Shown in pieces: positions 8,900-16,478 of a stretch of DNA of 37,945 bases. The notes under the pieces are model-generated. The model searched no databases. It saw nothing but the letters and a program-made list of their open reading frames with translations, and was not told where the DNA came from. Location of the stretch: contig JALWLL010000090.1 in assembly GCA_026996295.1 (NCBI GenBank), forward strand, positions 1 to 37,945, in the 5' to 3' direction. A program made the translations under genes and the position numbers. Source of the DNA: Sulfurimonas sp. GTDB taxonomy: Bacteria > Campylobacterota > Campylobacteria > Campylobacterales > Sulfurimonadaceae. Position 1 is the first letter of the stretch. Each line of letters begins with the position of its first letter.

Positions 8900-9954
8900 T
8901 TTCTGTCTGCACCTATTGCTTGGGTTATATTTGTATAACCATCAGCTTGTAAAAGTTCTATCAGTTCTTTGTTGATGTTCATGATCATATCGGGGCCGTG
9001 AAACACAAGGCCACTAAGGATTTGAACAAGTGAAGCACCTGCTTTTATACGCTTGTAAGCTTCCTCTGCAGAGTCAATACCACCAACACTGATAAGTACT
9101 GTTTTGCCATAAAGCTCTTTTGCGATCGCTTCAAAAATCTCAAAACTTTTTTGTTTTAAGACTGCACCGCTTATGCCGCCAATCGCTTTTGGATGTTTGA
9201 CAAGGGAGTAGTCTATGGTGGTGTTTGTGGCGATGATCCCATCTGCTCCACACTCTACAGCCATCGTTGTGAGTGTAACGGCATCTTCTGGTGTCATATC
9301 CGGTGCAATTTTAAGCAATATCGGTTTGCTTGTTATCTTTTTAGCTTCTTCAAAGAGGCTTGATATGAACTTCTCATTTTGCAGGTCTCTAAGTCCCGGA
9401 GTATTTGGAGAGGAGATATTGATAACAAGGTAATCTCCCAAATTATGAAGTGCCTTAATGAGGTTGGTGTAGTCATTGATGGCTTCACTCTCAGGCGTTG
9501 TTTTGTTTTTTCCTATATTCACACCGATAGGTGTTGTAAAAGGGTAACGCTGTTTGAGCCTTTTTTGTACCTTAAATAGACCCTCATTGTTAAAGCCCAT
9601 AGCATTTTGAATACTTTGTTCCTCTACATGGCGAAACATTCTTGGCTTTGGGTTTCCCTCTTGGGGTTTTGGGGTCACAGTACCGATCTCTGTAAATCCA
9701 AAACCTAAGATCTGCACACCACGTATCATGGTCGCATTTTTGTCAAAGCCTGCACCAAGACCTATGGGATTGTAGAAGCTGCAGCCAAAGAGTTCCTGTT
9801 TTAAAATATCGTCACTGATAAAGTGAGAGTTTAAAAAAGAGTTAAAAGGGATCTGGCAAAAGTTTGGCATTCTCAGAACACACTCTGCTACATGATGAGC
9901 TGATTCGGGTTGTAGTTTAAAAAGCCATGGTTTGATTAGGTTGTAGTTTATCAT
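8896..9954 (-). CDS. pyrD: Dihydroorotate dehydrogenase (quinone), class 2
   Basis: Membrane-associated flavoenzyme of pyrimidine synthesis that oxidises dihydroorotate to orotate and passes electrons to the quinone pool. Class 2 features: the N-terminal amphipathic extension (about 1-40), GLGAGFDKN at about 66-73, and the catalytic serine S182 in NISSPNTPGLRD, where class 1 enzymes have Cys. The FMN phosphate region is VGGIDSAEEAYKRIKAGASLVQ. It is the first gene of the minus-strand block ending at rseP. The ribosome-binding site is weak. A -10 hexamer is seen at 9986-9991. Confidence 0.97.
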   Translation of the reverse strand: MINYNLIKPWLFKLQPESAHHVAECVLRMPNFCQIPFNSFLNSHFISDDILKQELFGCSFYNPIGLGAGFDKNATMIRGVQILGFGFTEIGTVTPKPQEGNPKPRMFRHVEEQSIQNAMGFNNEGLFKVQKRLKQRYPFTTPIGVNIGKNKTTPESEAINDYTNLIKALHNLGDYLVINISSPNTPGLRDLQNEKFISSLFEEAKKITSKPILLKIAPDMTPEDAVTLTTMAVECGADGIIATNTTIDYSLVKHPKAIGGISGAVLKQKSFEIFEAIAKELYGKTVLISVGGIDSAEEAYKRIKAGASLVQILSGLVFHGPDMIMNINKELIELLQADGYTNITQAIGADRK

Positions 9955-9985
9955 ATGAGTTGTTTTCCACTTTAAAAATTAGGTG

Positions 9986-9991
9986 ATTATA
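9986..9991 (-). promoter_or_regulatory. Probable -10 element for the pyrD operon
   Basis: TATAAT on the minus strand 32 bases before the pyrD ATG, giving a leader of about 25 bases. No recognisable -35 box at the usual spacing, which is common in Campylobacterota promoters. Confidence 0.45.
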
Positions 9992-10049
9992 CTAAAATAA
10001 AGGTAAAGATTTGCTAATATAACATAAACAAAGATCTAAAGGAGAAGTG

Positions 10050-10607
10050 ATGAGTAAAGTATTGGTGCCACTTGCCGGTGGTTTTGAAGAGATTGAAGCA
10101 GTTACGATCGTAGATGTGCTTAGACGTGCAGAAATAGATGTGTTACTCGCTTCACTAACAAATGAAAAAGCAGTTAAAGGGACAAACGGCATTACTGTTT
10201 TAGCTGATATGCACATACAAGATGTAGATGTTGAAACACTTGATATGATTGTTCTTCCCGGAGGATGGGATGGTACATATGCTTTGGCAGATGATGCAAC
10301 TGTACAAAGCATTTTAAAAGAGATGGATGCCAAAGGGAAAAATATCGCTGCTATTTGTGCGGCTCCCTTTGCACTGAACAAAGCGGGTGTTTTAAAGAAA
10401 AACTATACATGTTATCCCTCTGTCGAAGAGCAGATCCGTAAAGACGGTTATCTCGGTGACATAGCTAAAGTGGTCGAAGATGAAAATGTGCTCACATCGC
10501 GTGGACCGGGAACAGCACTTTGTTTTGCTCTTGAGATTGTAAAAAAACTCAAAGGTGATGAGAGCTACAGCGCTTTAAAAGAGGGGCTTTTAGCAGATTT
10601 TTGCTAA
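10050..10607 (+). CDS. DJ-1/PfpI family protein (YajL/ThiJ-like)
   Basis: Cytoplasmic protein of 185 residues in the DJ-1 superfamily. The nucleophilic cysteine is C103 in AAICAAPFAL and the supporting acid is E14 in GGFEEIE, matching C106 and E18 of human DJ-1. DJ-1-type enzymes have been linked to oxidative-stress protection and glyoxal detoxification; the exact activity is debated. I prefer the ATG at 10050 over the in-frame GTG three bases earlier because GGAG at 10041-10044 is five bases upstream. It stands alone between the divergent pyrD operon and the convergent cytochrome gene. Confidence 0.93.
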   Translation: MSKVLVPLAGGFEEIEAVTIVDVLRRAEIDVLLASLTNEKAVKGTNGITVLADMHIQDVDVETLDMIVLPGGWDGTYALADDATVQSILKEMDAKGKNIAAICAAPFALNKAGVLKKNYTCYPSVEEQIRKDGYLGDIAKVVEDENVLTSRGPGTALCFALEIVKKLKGDESYSALKEGLLADFC

Positions 10608-10611
10608 GTAA

Positions 10612-10633
10612 AAACTAGGAGTTTTCCTAGTTT
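10612..10633. terminator. Bidirectional hairpin terminator between convergent genes
   Basis: Perfect nine-base stem AAACTAGGA / TCCTAGTTT with a GTTT loop, four A's on one side and three T's on the other, between the DJ-1 stop and the cytochrome gene. The TAG stop of the cytochrome gene (10627-10629) lies inside the stem. Confidence 0.75.
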
Positions 10634-11109
10634 GGATGGCATGTTTTACACAACTCGCTTCTATAGTTGTCTTTTCGAAGATAGGTTGGGAACTCTTTGT
10701 TGTGTGGATTGTGGCAGCTGACACACTCTACTTTGTCATAGTAAAGGATGTCGCTAATAGTGTTTGCACTATCCCATGAAACGATGCTGGTTGCTTTAGC
10801 GCGCAAACTGTTAGAGAGTGAATACTCATCGTACACGATGCTTACTGGGTGGTTCATTCCGTTTATTTCGGTATCGGCTGTGCCGAGTGTTGAACCCGGC
10901 AGGTTGATATCAACGGCAGTTGCACTTACTCCATCATGACAGGTTAGGCAGGAAAATGTGGAAGCTACCATCTCATCTGTTGTGTGACAGTTTGCACACG
11001 GTTGATTGTCTGTGGTGTAGTCTATTACAAGGTCATGGGGATTTCCGGCAAAAAGTCCAGATTGGATAAGAAGAGTAAAAAGCAAAATATTTGTCAGACT
11101 TTTAAGCAT
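10627..11109 (-). CDS. Periplasmic tetrahaem cytochrome c (doubled CXXCH type)
   Basis: Exported 160-residue electron carrier. After a signal peptide (about 1-21, ending GLFAG) there are four CXXCH haem-binding motifs at 38-42, 54-58, 129-133 and 154-158, arranged as two pairs separated by about 70 residues, the 'doubled CXXCH' layout. Additional His residues (H86, H136) could be distal ligands. Nothing nearby names a redox partner; such proteins serve in respiratory chains of Campylobacterota. The start is the only good ATG, with a weak Shine-Dalgarno sequence. It has its own upstream region of 110 bases, so it is probably a single-gene transcript. Confidence 0.9.
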   Translation of the reverse strand: MLKSLTNILLFTLLIQSGLFAGNPHDLVIDYTTDNQPCANCHTTDEMVASTFSCLTCHDGVSATAVDINLPGSTLGTADTEINGMNHPVSIVYDEYSLSNSLRAKATSIVSWDSANTISDILYYDKVECVSCHNPHNKEFPTYLRKDNYRSELCKTCHPN

Positions 11110-11132
11110 AAAACACCACTTATTTGTTTTTT

Positions 11133-11146
11133 TGATAATTGTATCA
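11133..11146. promoter_or_regulatory. Small palindrome upstream of the cytochrome gene, possible operator
   Basis: TGATA-ATTG-TATCA, a perfect 5-4-5 inverted repeat 24 bases before the cytochrome ATG, overlapping a TACAAT -10 candidate (11138-11143, minus strand). It resembles Crp/FNR-family half sites, but the half-site spacing is two bases longer than a classical FNR box. Confidence 0.25.
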
Positions 11147-11219
11147 TAAAAACTGAAAAATTGGAACTAATTTTGATTATTAATCTGTTAAATTATATTT
11201 CATGTGTAAAAATAACATT

Positions 11220-11825
11220 TTATAATTGATAAAGCAGATCACGTATAAGATGAAAAAGTTCCTCTTTGGCTTCTTCTATTGTTGGAGCAAAACAAATAAT
11301 ACCATCTTGATGACCTTTCATAACAAATATATTATCTGTTAGGGGATCGTTTTGTTTATAGAGTTGTTGTATCTCTGTGATCATCTCTTTGGTTCCGTAC
11401 TCAGCTTCTGTATAGAGGTACTTTTTTTCTATCATAAACTTCCATAAAGCGTTGGAATGTATATGAATCACTCCGTTTATGTTTGTATCAAGTGAATAGA
11501 TAACAGCATGGCTTAGTGCTTCACTGCTTGGTTTGTGGAGCCCTTTTGAGAAGATGCGAAAGGTTTGGAAGTTATAATCCTCTACATAGGTGTAAAACTC
11601 TTTGCCAAGGAGCTCCTTGTTTCCGGTTTGCGTGGCTGTGATGAAAAAAGAGTCACCCTGTGTGTCTTTGAGTGAGATATTTCCATAGCCGATCCCCTGT
11701 TTCTCCCCGATAAGTCCCAGGGTAAAAAGCTCATAACGCACACGTTCAAGCTCTTCAAACTTCTTAAATTCAGGTGCTTCGTCACTTAAATGTTCGATAG
11801 TGTATTTGATAACTCCATCTATCAT
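11220..11825 (-). CDS. Class II aldolase/adducin family protein in a methylthioribose salvage operon
   Basis: Zinc-dependent aldolase or dehydratase fold, 201 residues. Visible residues: GNIS (48-51), the acid E102 in KPSSE, zinc ligands H121 and H123 in VIHIHSNALW, and H172 in GHQDGIICF. The HQDG sequence after the third histidine differs from the common HHG. It overlaps mtnA by four bases (ATGA) and is the last gene after mtnK–mtnA. Two roles fit: MtnB-like dehydration of 5-methylthioribulose-1-phosphate, or cleavage of that sugar phosphate to DHAP and an aldehyde as in the 'DHAP shunt'. With no mtnC, mtnD or mtnW nearby, the aldolase role is favoured by inference. Confidence 0.85.
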   Translation of the reverse strand: MIDGVIKYTIEHLSDEAPEFKKFEELERVRYELFTLGLIGEKQGIGYGNISLKDTQGDSFFITATQTGNKELLGKEFYTYVEDYNFQTFRIFSKGLHKPSSEALSHAVIYSLDTNINGVIHIHSNALWKFMIEKKYLYTEAEYGTKEMITEIQQLYKQNDPLTDNIFVMKGHQDGIICFAPTIEEAKEELFHLIRDLLYQL

Positions 11826-12886
11826 ATGAGACTCATGATCGCTTCTTTATTTGGTTCGATAACCCCCGCTTCTGTAATAAGTGCCGTGATAAGTCTCGCA
11901 GGTGTAACATCAAAACCGTAGTTGAGCCCTTTTGCATTGCGGGGTGTTATGCGTATCTCCTGAATTTGACCATGAGTGTCAATACCCCGCATCATATGGA
12001 TCTCATCTTCACTCCTCACCTCTATCTCTATATCTTTAAGCCCATCACAGCTCTCAAAATCAAAAGTGCTCAAGGGTAGGGCAATATAAAAGGGGATATC
12101 ATTGTCCTTGGCGGCAAGTGCTTTGAGATAGGTTCCTATCTTATTGGCAGCATCACCAGATGCTGTGACTCTGTCTGCCCCTGTTATGACCATATCGACC
12201 ATCTTGTGCTGCATAAGATGTCCACCTGTATTGTCAGCTATAATGGTATGGTTGATCCCTGCTTGCGAGAGTTCCCATGAGGTAAGGTTCGCGCCCTGGT
12301 TTCTTGGACGTGTCTCATCTACCCATACATGAATATCTATGCCGCGTCTTTGTGCTTCATAGATAGGTGCCAAAGCTGTTCCATCATCTATAATAGCGAG
12401 CCATCCCGCATTGCAGTGCGTTAAAATATGAAAGCTTGAGAGCTTGTTTTTTTTCATAATATCTTCGATAATATCACAGCCGAGCCTGCCGATAGTTTGA
12501 CTTCTGTGTACATCTTCATCACAAATGAGTATCGCTTCTGCTTTGGTGTCTTCTATAATATTGGTGCTGTTTTGCACCACCTCAAGCATTCTGTCCACTG
12601 CCCACATAAGGTTTACCGCTGTGGGGCGTGAAGAGCGTATTTTTTGTGCCCCTTGCAAGATGCGCTCTTTGTCATTGCCAAACTCCCTTGCAAGCAGGTA
12701 CACACCAAATGCGGCAACATTACCTATAACCCCCGCACCCCGTACTGTCATATCTGCAATAGCTTCTGTGGCATCAGCGCCGCCTTTGAGTATGCGTGTT
12801 TTGTTTTCATGTGGCAGGTATCTCTGATCTATTACTTCTAAATCGCCACTTTGTGTGAGCCATAATGGTTTGTAGGTTCCGTGCAT
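11822..12886 (-). CDS. mtnA: S-methyl-5-thioribose-1-phosphate isomerase
   Basis: Converts the aldose MTR-1-phosphate to the ketose MTRu-1-phosphate in salvage of 5'-methylthioadenosine. The 354-residue protein has the eIF2B-alpha/MtnA fold: VRGAGVIGN near 48-56, the catalytic cysteine C158 in THCNAGWLA, and the catalytic aspartate D238 in ITGADRV, followed by NKIGTY. The region VDETRPRNQGANLTSWEL carries the family signature with RNQ where many family members have RLQ or LLQ. Its start is one base after the mtnK stop and its end overlaps the aldolase gene. The same enzyme may also act on 5-deoxyribose-1-phosphate from 5'-deoxyadenosine. Confidence 0.95.
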   Translation of the reverse strand: MHGTYKPLWLTQSGDLEVIDQRYLPHENKTRILKGGADATEAIADMTVRGAGVIGNVAAFGVYLLAREFGNDKERILQGAQKIRSSRPTAVNLMWAVDRMLEVVQNSTNIIEDTKAEAILICDEDVHRSQTIGRLGCDIIEDIMKKNKLSSFHILTHCNAGWLAIIDDGTALAPIYEAQRRGIDIHVWVDETRPRNQGANLTSWELSQAGINHTIIADNTGGHLMQHKMVDMVITGADRVTASGDAANKIGTYLKALAAKDNDIPFYIALPLSTFDFESCDGLKDIEIEVRSEDEIHMMRGIDTHGQIQEIRITPRNAKGLNYGFDVTPARLITALITEAGVIEPNKEAIMSLI

Positions 12887-12887
12887 T

Positions 12888-14102
12888 TTAAGCCTTTAGC
12901 AGTTCTAAGATATCTTCTATCTGTGTTATATTTGTATGATTTTTTATAAACTTCTCACCTATGTGTAAAGCCAGACGGTTTGCTTTTTCTCTCAGCGCTG
13001 CATCTTTGATACCGCGAATATCTTCAACTCCTGCAATACCGAGCTGACGACGCATGATCTTGCAGCCTGCAAAACCTATGGTGTCTTGAAGTATGCTGAG
13101 CATACACTCTTTTTGGTATGCTTTTTTCATCTTCTGAGTTGCAAACTGATCTTCAAACAAAGCACTTTTGGAACTCTCATCCCAGAGTGCAAGAAACTTT
13201 TCTTCAAAGAGTTTGTAAACTTTTATGGTTGTTTGAAGCACCCACTGTGAATAAGTCTCACTATCATCTTGTATGGAATGCGAGATCCAAGACATCACCA
13301 AATTGGCTATCAGTGCTCCCAGATCAAAACCAAATGGACCGACAAAGGCGAACTCTGAGTCTATGACACAGGTTTTTTCTTTGTTGATCATGATGGAGCC
13401 TGTATGCAAGTCACCATGGAGCAGGGCATCACTTTGGTTCATAAACTTATACTTGAGTTTGAGTATCTCAACTTTGAGTGTCTCATCTTCTGAGATCTTT
13501 TGTGCTATATCTGCAAGTTCTGGAAGTTGGGCATTGGTTTGGTGTTGCATAAAAGGGGCAGTAAAAACAAAATCCTCTGTAAGTTTGCAAAGCTCTGTGT
13601 TTCCTATGAACATAGCGGTAAGTTCACGTTTTTGCTTACTTGAGAGATACAAGGAAGATGTTTTAAAAAGTGTTGTTGCCAAAAATGAGCTGATATGTTC
13701 TGCAAAGTTTGGATAGTATGTACCCTCGATCATCCCCTTACGCATAATGATATACCCATCAAGATACTCCATAATGATGACACTCATCTGCTCATCACTA
13801 AAGTAGATCTTTGGTACAAAAGGTGTTATGTTTGAGAAGTATTGAAGTGAACGGATCTCATAAGTCATGCGCTCTTTTGAGAGAGGGTAACTCTCACCTG
13901 CACAGCGTAAATAGGGAACCGCCTGTTTCACGATGAGCTTTTTTTGAGGGTTTTTAGAAGATGAGACCAAAAAAACGAAGTTTAAGTTGCCATCACCTAT
14001 CTCCTCTATGTGAAGCTGATCGTCCTTAAAAAAAGAGGCGATAGTTGTGAGTGAAAGTAAGTAGGATGTGATGTTGTCGCTATTGAGAATATTATAAGCC
14101 AT
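12888..14102 (-). CDS. mtnK: 5-methylthioribose kinase (APH-like fold)
   Basis: ATP-dependent phosphorylation of methylthioribose at C1, feeding MtnA. The 404-residue protein has an aminoglycoside-phosphotransferase-like fold: the Gly-rich loop EIGDGNLNFVF (34-44), Lys in LIVKQA (K59), the catalytic loop LLHGDLHTGS (227-236) and the metal-binding DSEFAFVGPFGFDLG (248-262), all typical of MtnK. An AGGAGA site precedes the ATG, which overlaps the upstream methyltransferase gene by 11 bases. It supplies the first step of the salvage set; the nucleosidase that would release methylthioribose (MTAN) is not in this window. Confidence 0.93.
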   Translation of the reverse strand: MAYNILNSDNITSYLLSLTTIASFFKDDQLHIEEIGDGNLNFVFLVSSSKNPQKKLIVKQAVPYLRCAGESYPLSKERMTYEIRSLQYFSNITPFVPKIYFSDEQMSVIIMEYLDGYIIMRKGMIEGTYYPNFAEHISSFLATTLFKTSSLYLSSKQKRELTAMFIGNTELCKLTEDFVFTAPFMQHQTNAQLPELADIAQKISEDETLKVEILKLKYKFMNQSDALLHGDLHTGSIMINKEKTCVIDSEFAFVGPFGFDLGALIANLVMSWISHSIQDDSETYSQWVLQTTIKVYKLFEEKFLALWDESSKSALFEDQFATQKMKKAYQKECMLSILQDTIGFAGCKIMRRQLGIAGVEDIRGIKDAALREKANRLALHIGEKFIKNHTNITQIEDILELLKA

Positions 14103-15012
14103 TATTTCTCCTGAAAATAAGATTTTTTAAGCTTTTTTCTTCATTTGCACTTGCAAACTCGGGAACATTTTTGAGACGTGTTTCATACGTAAAACTTGGA
14201 GCCCACTTCTGAAACAGCTCCACTATGAAGTGTGTATCTAGTTCGGGTGAGTTCAAACAAGATAAAACGATACAGTTCTCAGAAGCAAGTTGTGGAAGTT
14301 TTTTTATAAGCTTTTCGTAGTCCTTGCCTGCTTCAAAACTACCCCGTTGAAAGCTAGGTGGATCGATGATGATAAGATCATAAGGACCCTTGCGTTTGAG
14401 TGAAGAGAATGATTTGAGTATATTGTAGGGCAGATAGCTTACACCTCTTGGATCGAGCTTGTTGAGAGTGTGGTTTGCTTTTCCTGTTGAGAGCGCGCTT
14501 TTGCTCATATCTACATTGACTATGCTCTTTGCACCGCCGTATTTGGCAGCAACAGAAAAAGCACAGGTGTAGGCAAAAAGATTGAGCACATTTTTTTTAT
14601 GGGCATTTTCTCTTACAAAATTTCTGCCGTTTTTCATATCTGCAAAATAATAGCTGTTTTTGTTGCTAAGGAGGTTGAGCTTTAGCTTCATACCATTTTC
14701 TATGATGTAGAGATCTTCTGGAAGTTCACCGAGCAGAATTTCACTCGGAGCACCCTTGATGTATCTTCTTTGCACAACCAAAGTGGTGTAGTGAGAGCTC
14801 TTTATGAAGTTCTTAAGCATGGCTAAAAGTGCATCTTCATTCTCCTCTTGGAAGTAAAGAGCAACACTTACAATCTCCCCATTTATACTGTCGATAGTCA
14901 GATGCTTCCAGCCCTCATACAGTCCGCCGCGACCATGAAAAATCCTTGTGAACTCTTCTGAGATCTCTTGTGTGTTGTGCTCTAGGTGTTTTTGTAACTC
15001 TTGGAGGGTCAT
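14092..15012 (-). CDS. Class I SAM-dependent methyltransferase (COG1092, RlmI/RlmK-like)
   Basis: Predicted nucleic-acid methyltransferase of 306 residues. SAM-binding motif I is VLNLFAYTCAFSVAAKYGGA, the acidic motif II VNVDMSK, and motif IV DPPSF in LIIIDPPSFQRGSF, as in 23S rRNA methyltransferases of COG1092. A cysteine follows in IVLSCLNSPEL. It lacks an obvious PUA domain; the N-terminal ~110 residues form a different region. It begins two bases after the cysS stop and overlaps mtnK. Target base and rRNA site cannot be assigned. Its presence in the operon may be only positional. Confidence 0.85.
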   Translation of the reverse strand: MTLQELQKHLEHNTQEISEEFTRIFHGRGGLYEGWKHLTIDSINGEIVSVALYFQEENEDALLAMLKNFIKSSHYTTLVVQRRYIKGAPSEILLGELPEDLYIIENGMKLKLNLLSNKNSYYFADMKNGRNFVRENAHKKNVLNLFAYTCAFSVAAKYGGAKSIVNVDMSKSALSTGKANHTLNKLDPRGVSYLPYNILKSFSSLKRKGPYDLIIIDPPSFQRGSFEAGKDYEKLIKKLPQLASENCIVLSCLNSPELDTHFIVELFQKWAPSFTYETRLKNVPEFASANEEKSLKNLIFRRNNGL

Positions 15013-15013
15013 G

Positions 15014-16414
15014 CTAGATTTTTTCCCAAAATGTACCGTCTGGTGTATCCATGATGTTTACACCAAAAGCCAAGATCTCATCTCGAAGTTTATCAGAGCT
15101 TGCAAAGTCTTTTGCTTTTTTTGCTTCGTTTCTTTTTTGGATAAGATCAAAAATCTTCTCTTTGGTTTGTGGATCTACACCATGCTGAAAATACTCATAC
15201 GGGTTTTTGACACCAAAACCAAGCACTTTTTCTATGTAGGCAAAGTTTGCAAGGGTCTCTTTTTTGAGCGCCTTATGTTTACCTGGCGTGTCGAGTGTTT
15301 CATTGGCACTGCTGATCATCTCATCTATGAGTGCAAGAGCAGAGGAGATGTTTAAATCATCACTCAGTACTTCTAAAAGCTTGGTTTGAAACTCTGTTTT
15401 CTCAAAGTTATGAGAGAGCCCAAAAAGGCGTTTTTTGAGTCTGTAGATCTTATCGAGCCGTTTTTTTGCTACTTGAAGATCGTCTGTGTTGAAGTTAAAG
15501 TTACTTCTGTAGTGAGAACCCAAGAGGTAAAAACGAAGTACTTCACCATCATACTCTTTGAGTGCATCTTTTAAAAAAAAGCTGTTTCCCAAAGACTTGC
15601 TCATCTTCTCCCCCTCAATGTTTACAAAACCGTTATGGATCCAGTAGTTTGCTATAGCGTGGTTTGTTGCACAGCGTGTTTGTGCAGCTTCATTTTCATG
15701 GTGGGGAAAGAGTAGGTCGGCACCGCCGCCGTGAATATCTACGGCATAAGGCTGATGCTCTTTTGCAAGATGCTTCTCAATCATGGCAGAACACTCCAAG
15801 TGCCAGCCCGGGCGACCTGCACCAAATGGTGACTCAAAGGTCACAGAGCCGTCTTGTACGCTCTTCCAAAGTGCAAAATCGGCACTGTTTTTTTTGAGTG
15901 ATGAGCTTGCAACGCGTTGTTGTTTGTCATCTTCCTCCTGTACTCTTTTAGAAAGACTGAGATACTCGCTGTCACTTGAGGTATCAAAGTACACATCCCC
16001 CTCCTGAGTGGTATAAGCATGACCTGAATCTATGAGTTTTTGTATAAGTGTGAACATCGCTTCAAGTGACTCTGTCGCTTTTGGCTCAATATCGGGGCGT
16101 ATCACTCCGAGTGCTTGCATCTCTTGATGAAACGCTTCTGTATAAAAACCTGTGATCTCTTTGATACTTTTGTTTTGCTCAGCCGCTTTTTTGATGATTT
16201 TATCGTCAATGTCGGTGATATTTCTTGCATAAGTGACATCATAGCCATTGGCACGAAGTACACGCACCAGCAGGTCAAAAACAAGTGCACTTTTGGCATG
16301 ACCAAGATGGGCATCATCATACACCGTTGGACCACATACATACAAAGAGGCTTTGCCCTCTTCTAGCGGTTCAAATTTTCGTTTTGTTTTTTGTACTGAA
16401 TCGTATAAATGCAT
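15014..16414 (-). CDS. cysS: Cysteinyl-tRNA synthetase
   Basis: Charges tRNA-Cys. In 466 residues it has the class I signatures: the HIGH-type motif H36-LG-H39 in YDDAHLGHAKS and KMSKS at 270-274. The zinc-site residues C27, C208 and the HHENE segment (238-242) are in place. The length agrees with bacterial CysRS. It lies 64 bases downstream of murJ and just upstream of the methyltransferase/mtn genes. Confidence 0.98.
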   Translation of the reverse strand: MHLYDSVQKTKRKFEPLEEGKASLYVCGPTVYDDAHLGHAKSALVFDLLVRVLRANGYDVTYARNITDIDDKIIKKAAEQNKSIKEITGFYTEAFHQEMQALGVIRPDIEPKATESLEAMFTLIQKLIDSGHAYTTQEGDVYFDTSSDSEYLSLSKRVQEEDDKQQRVASSSLKKNSADFALWKSVQDGSVTFESPFGAGRPGWHLECSAMIEKHLAKEHQPYAVDIHGGGADLLFPHHENEAAQTRCATNHAIANYWIHNGFVNIEGEKMSKSLGNSFFLKDALKEYDGEVLRFYLLGSHYRSNFNFNTDDLQVAKKRLDKIYRLKKRLFGLSHNFEKTEFQTKLLEVLSDDLNISSALALIDEMISSANETLDTPGKHKALKKETLANFAYIEKVLGFGVKNPYEYFQHGVDPQTKEKIFDLIQKRNEAKKAKDFASSDKLRDEILAFGVNIMDTPDGTFWEKI

Positions 16415-16478
16415 AGAATATCCATAGTTATGTAAAATATTTTTGCTATTCTAGCATATTAAAGGTTGTATCCCAGTT

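Noticed and set aside
11133-11146. Classical FNR box upstream of the cytochrome gene
   Set aside because: The TTGAT/ATCA half sites are six bases apart instead of four; kept only as a weak palindrome.
15664-16366. Plus-strand open frames opposite cysS
   Set aside because: They lie antisense to a fully supported synthetase gene, have no ribosome-binding sites and no recognisable domains.
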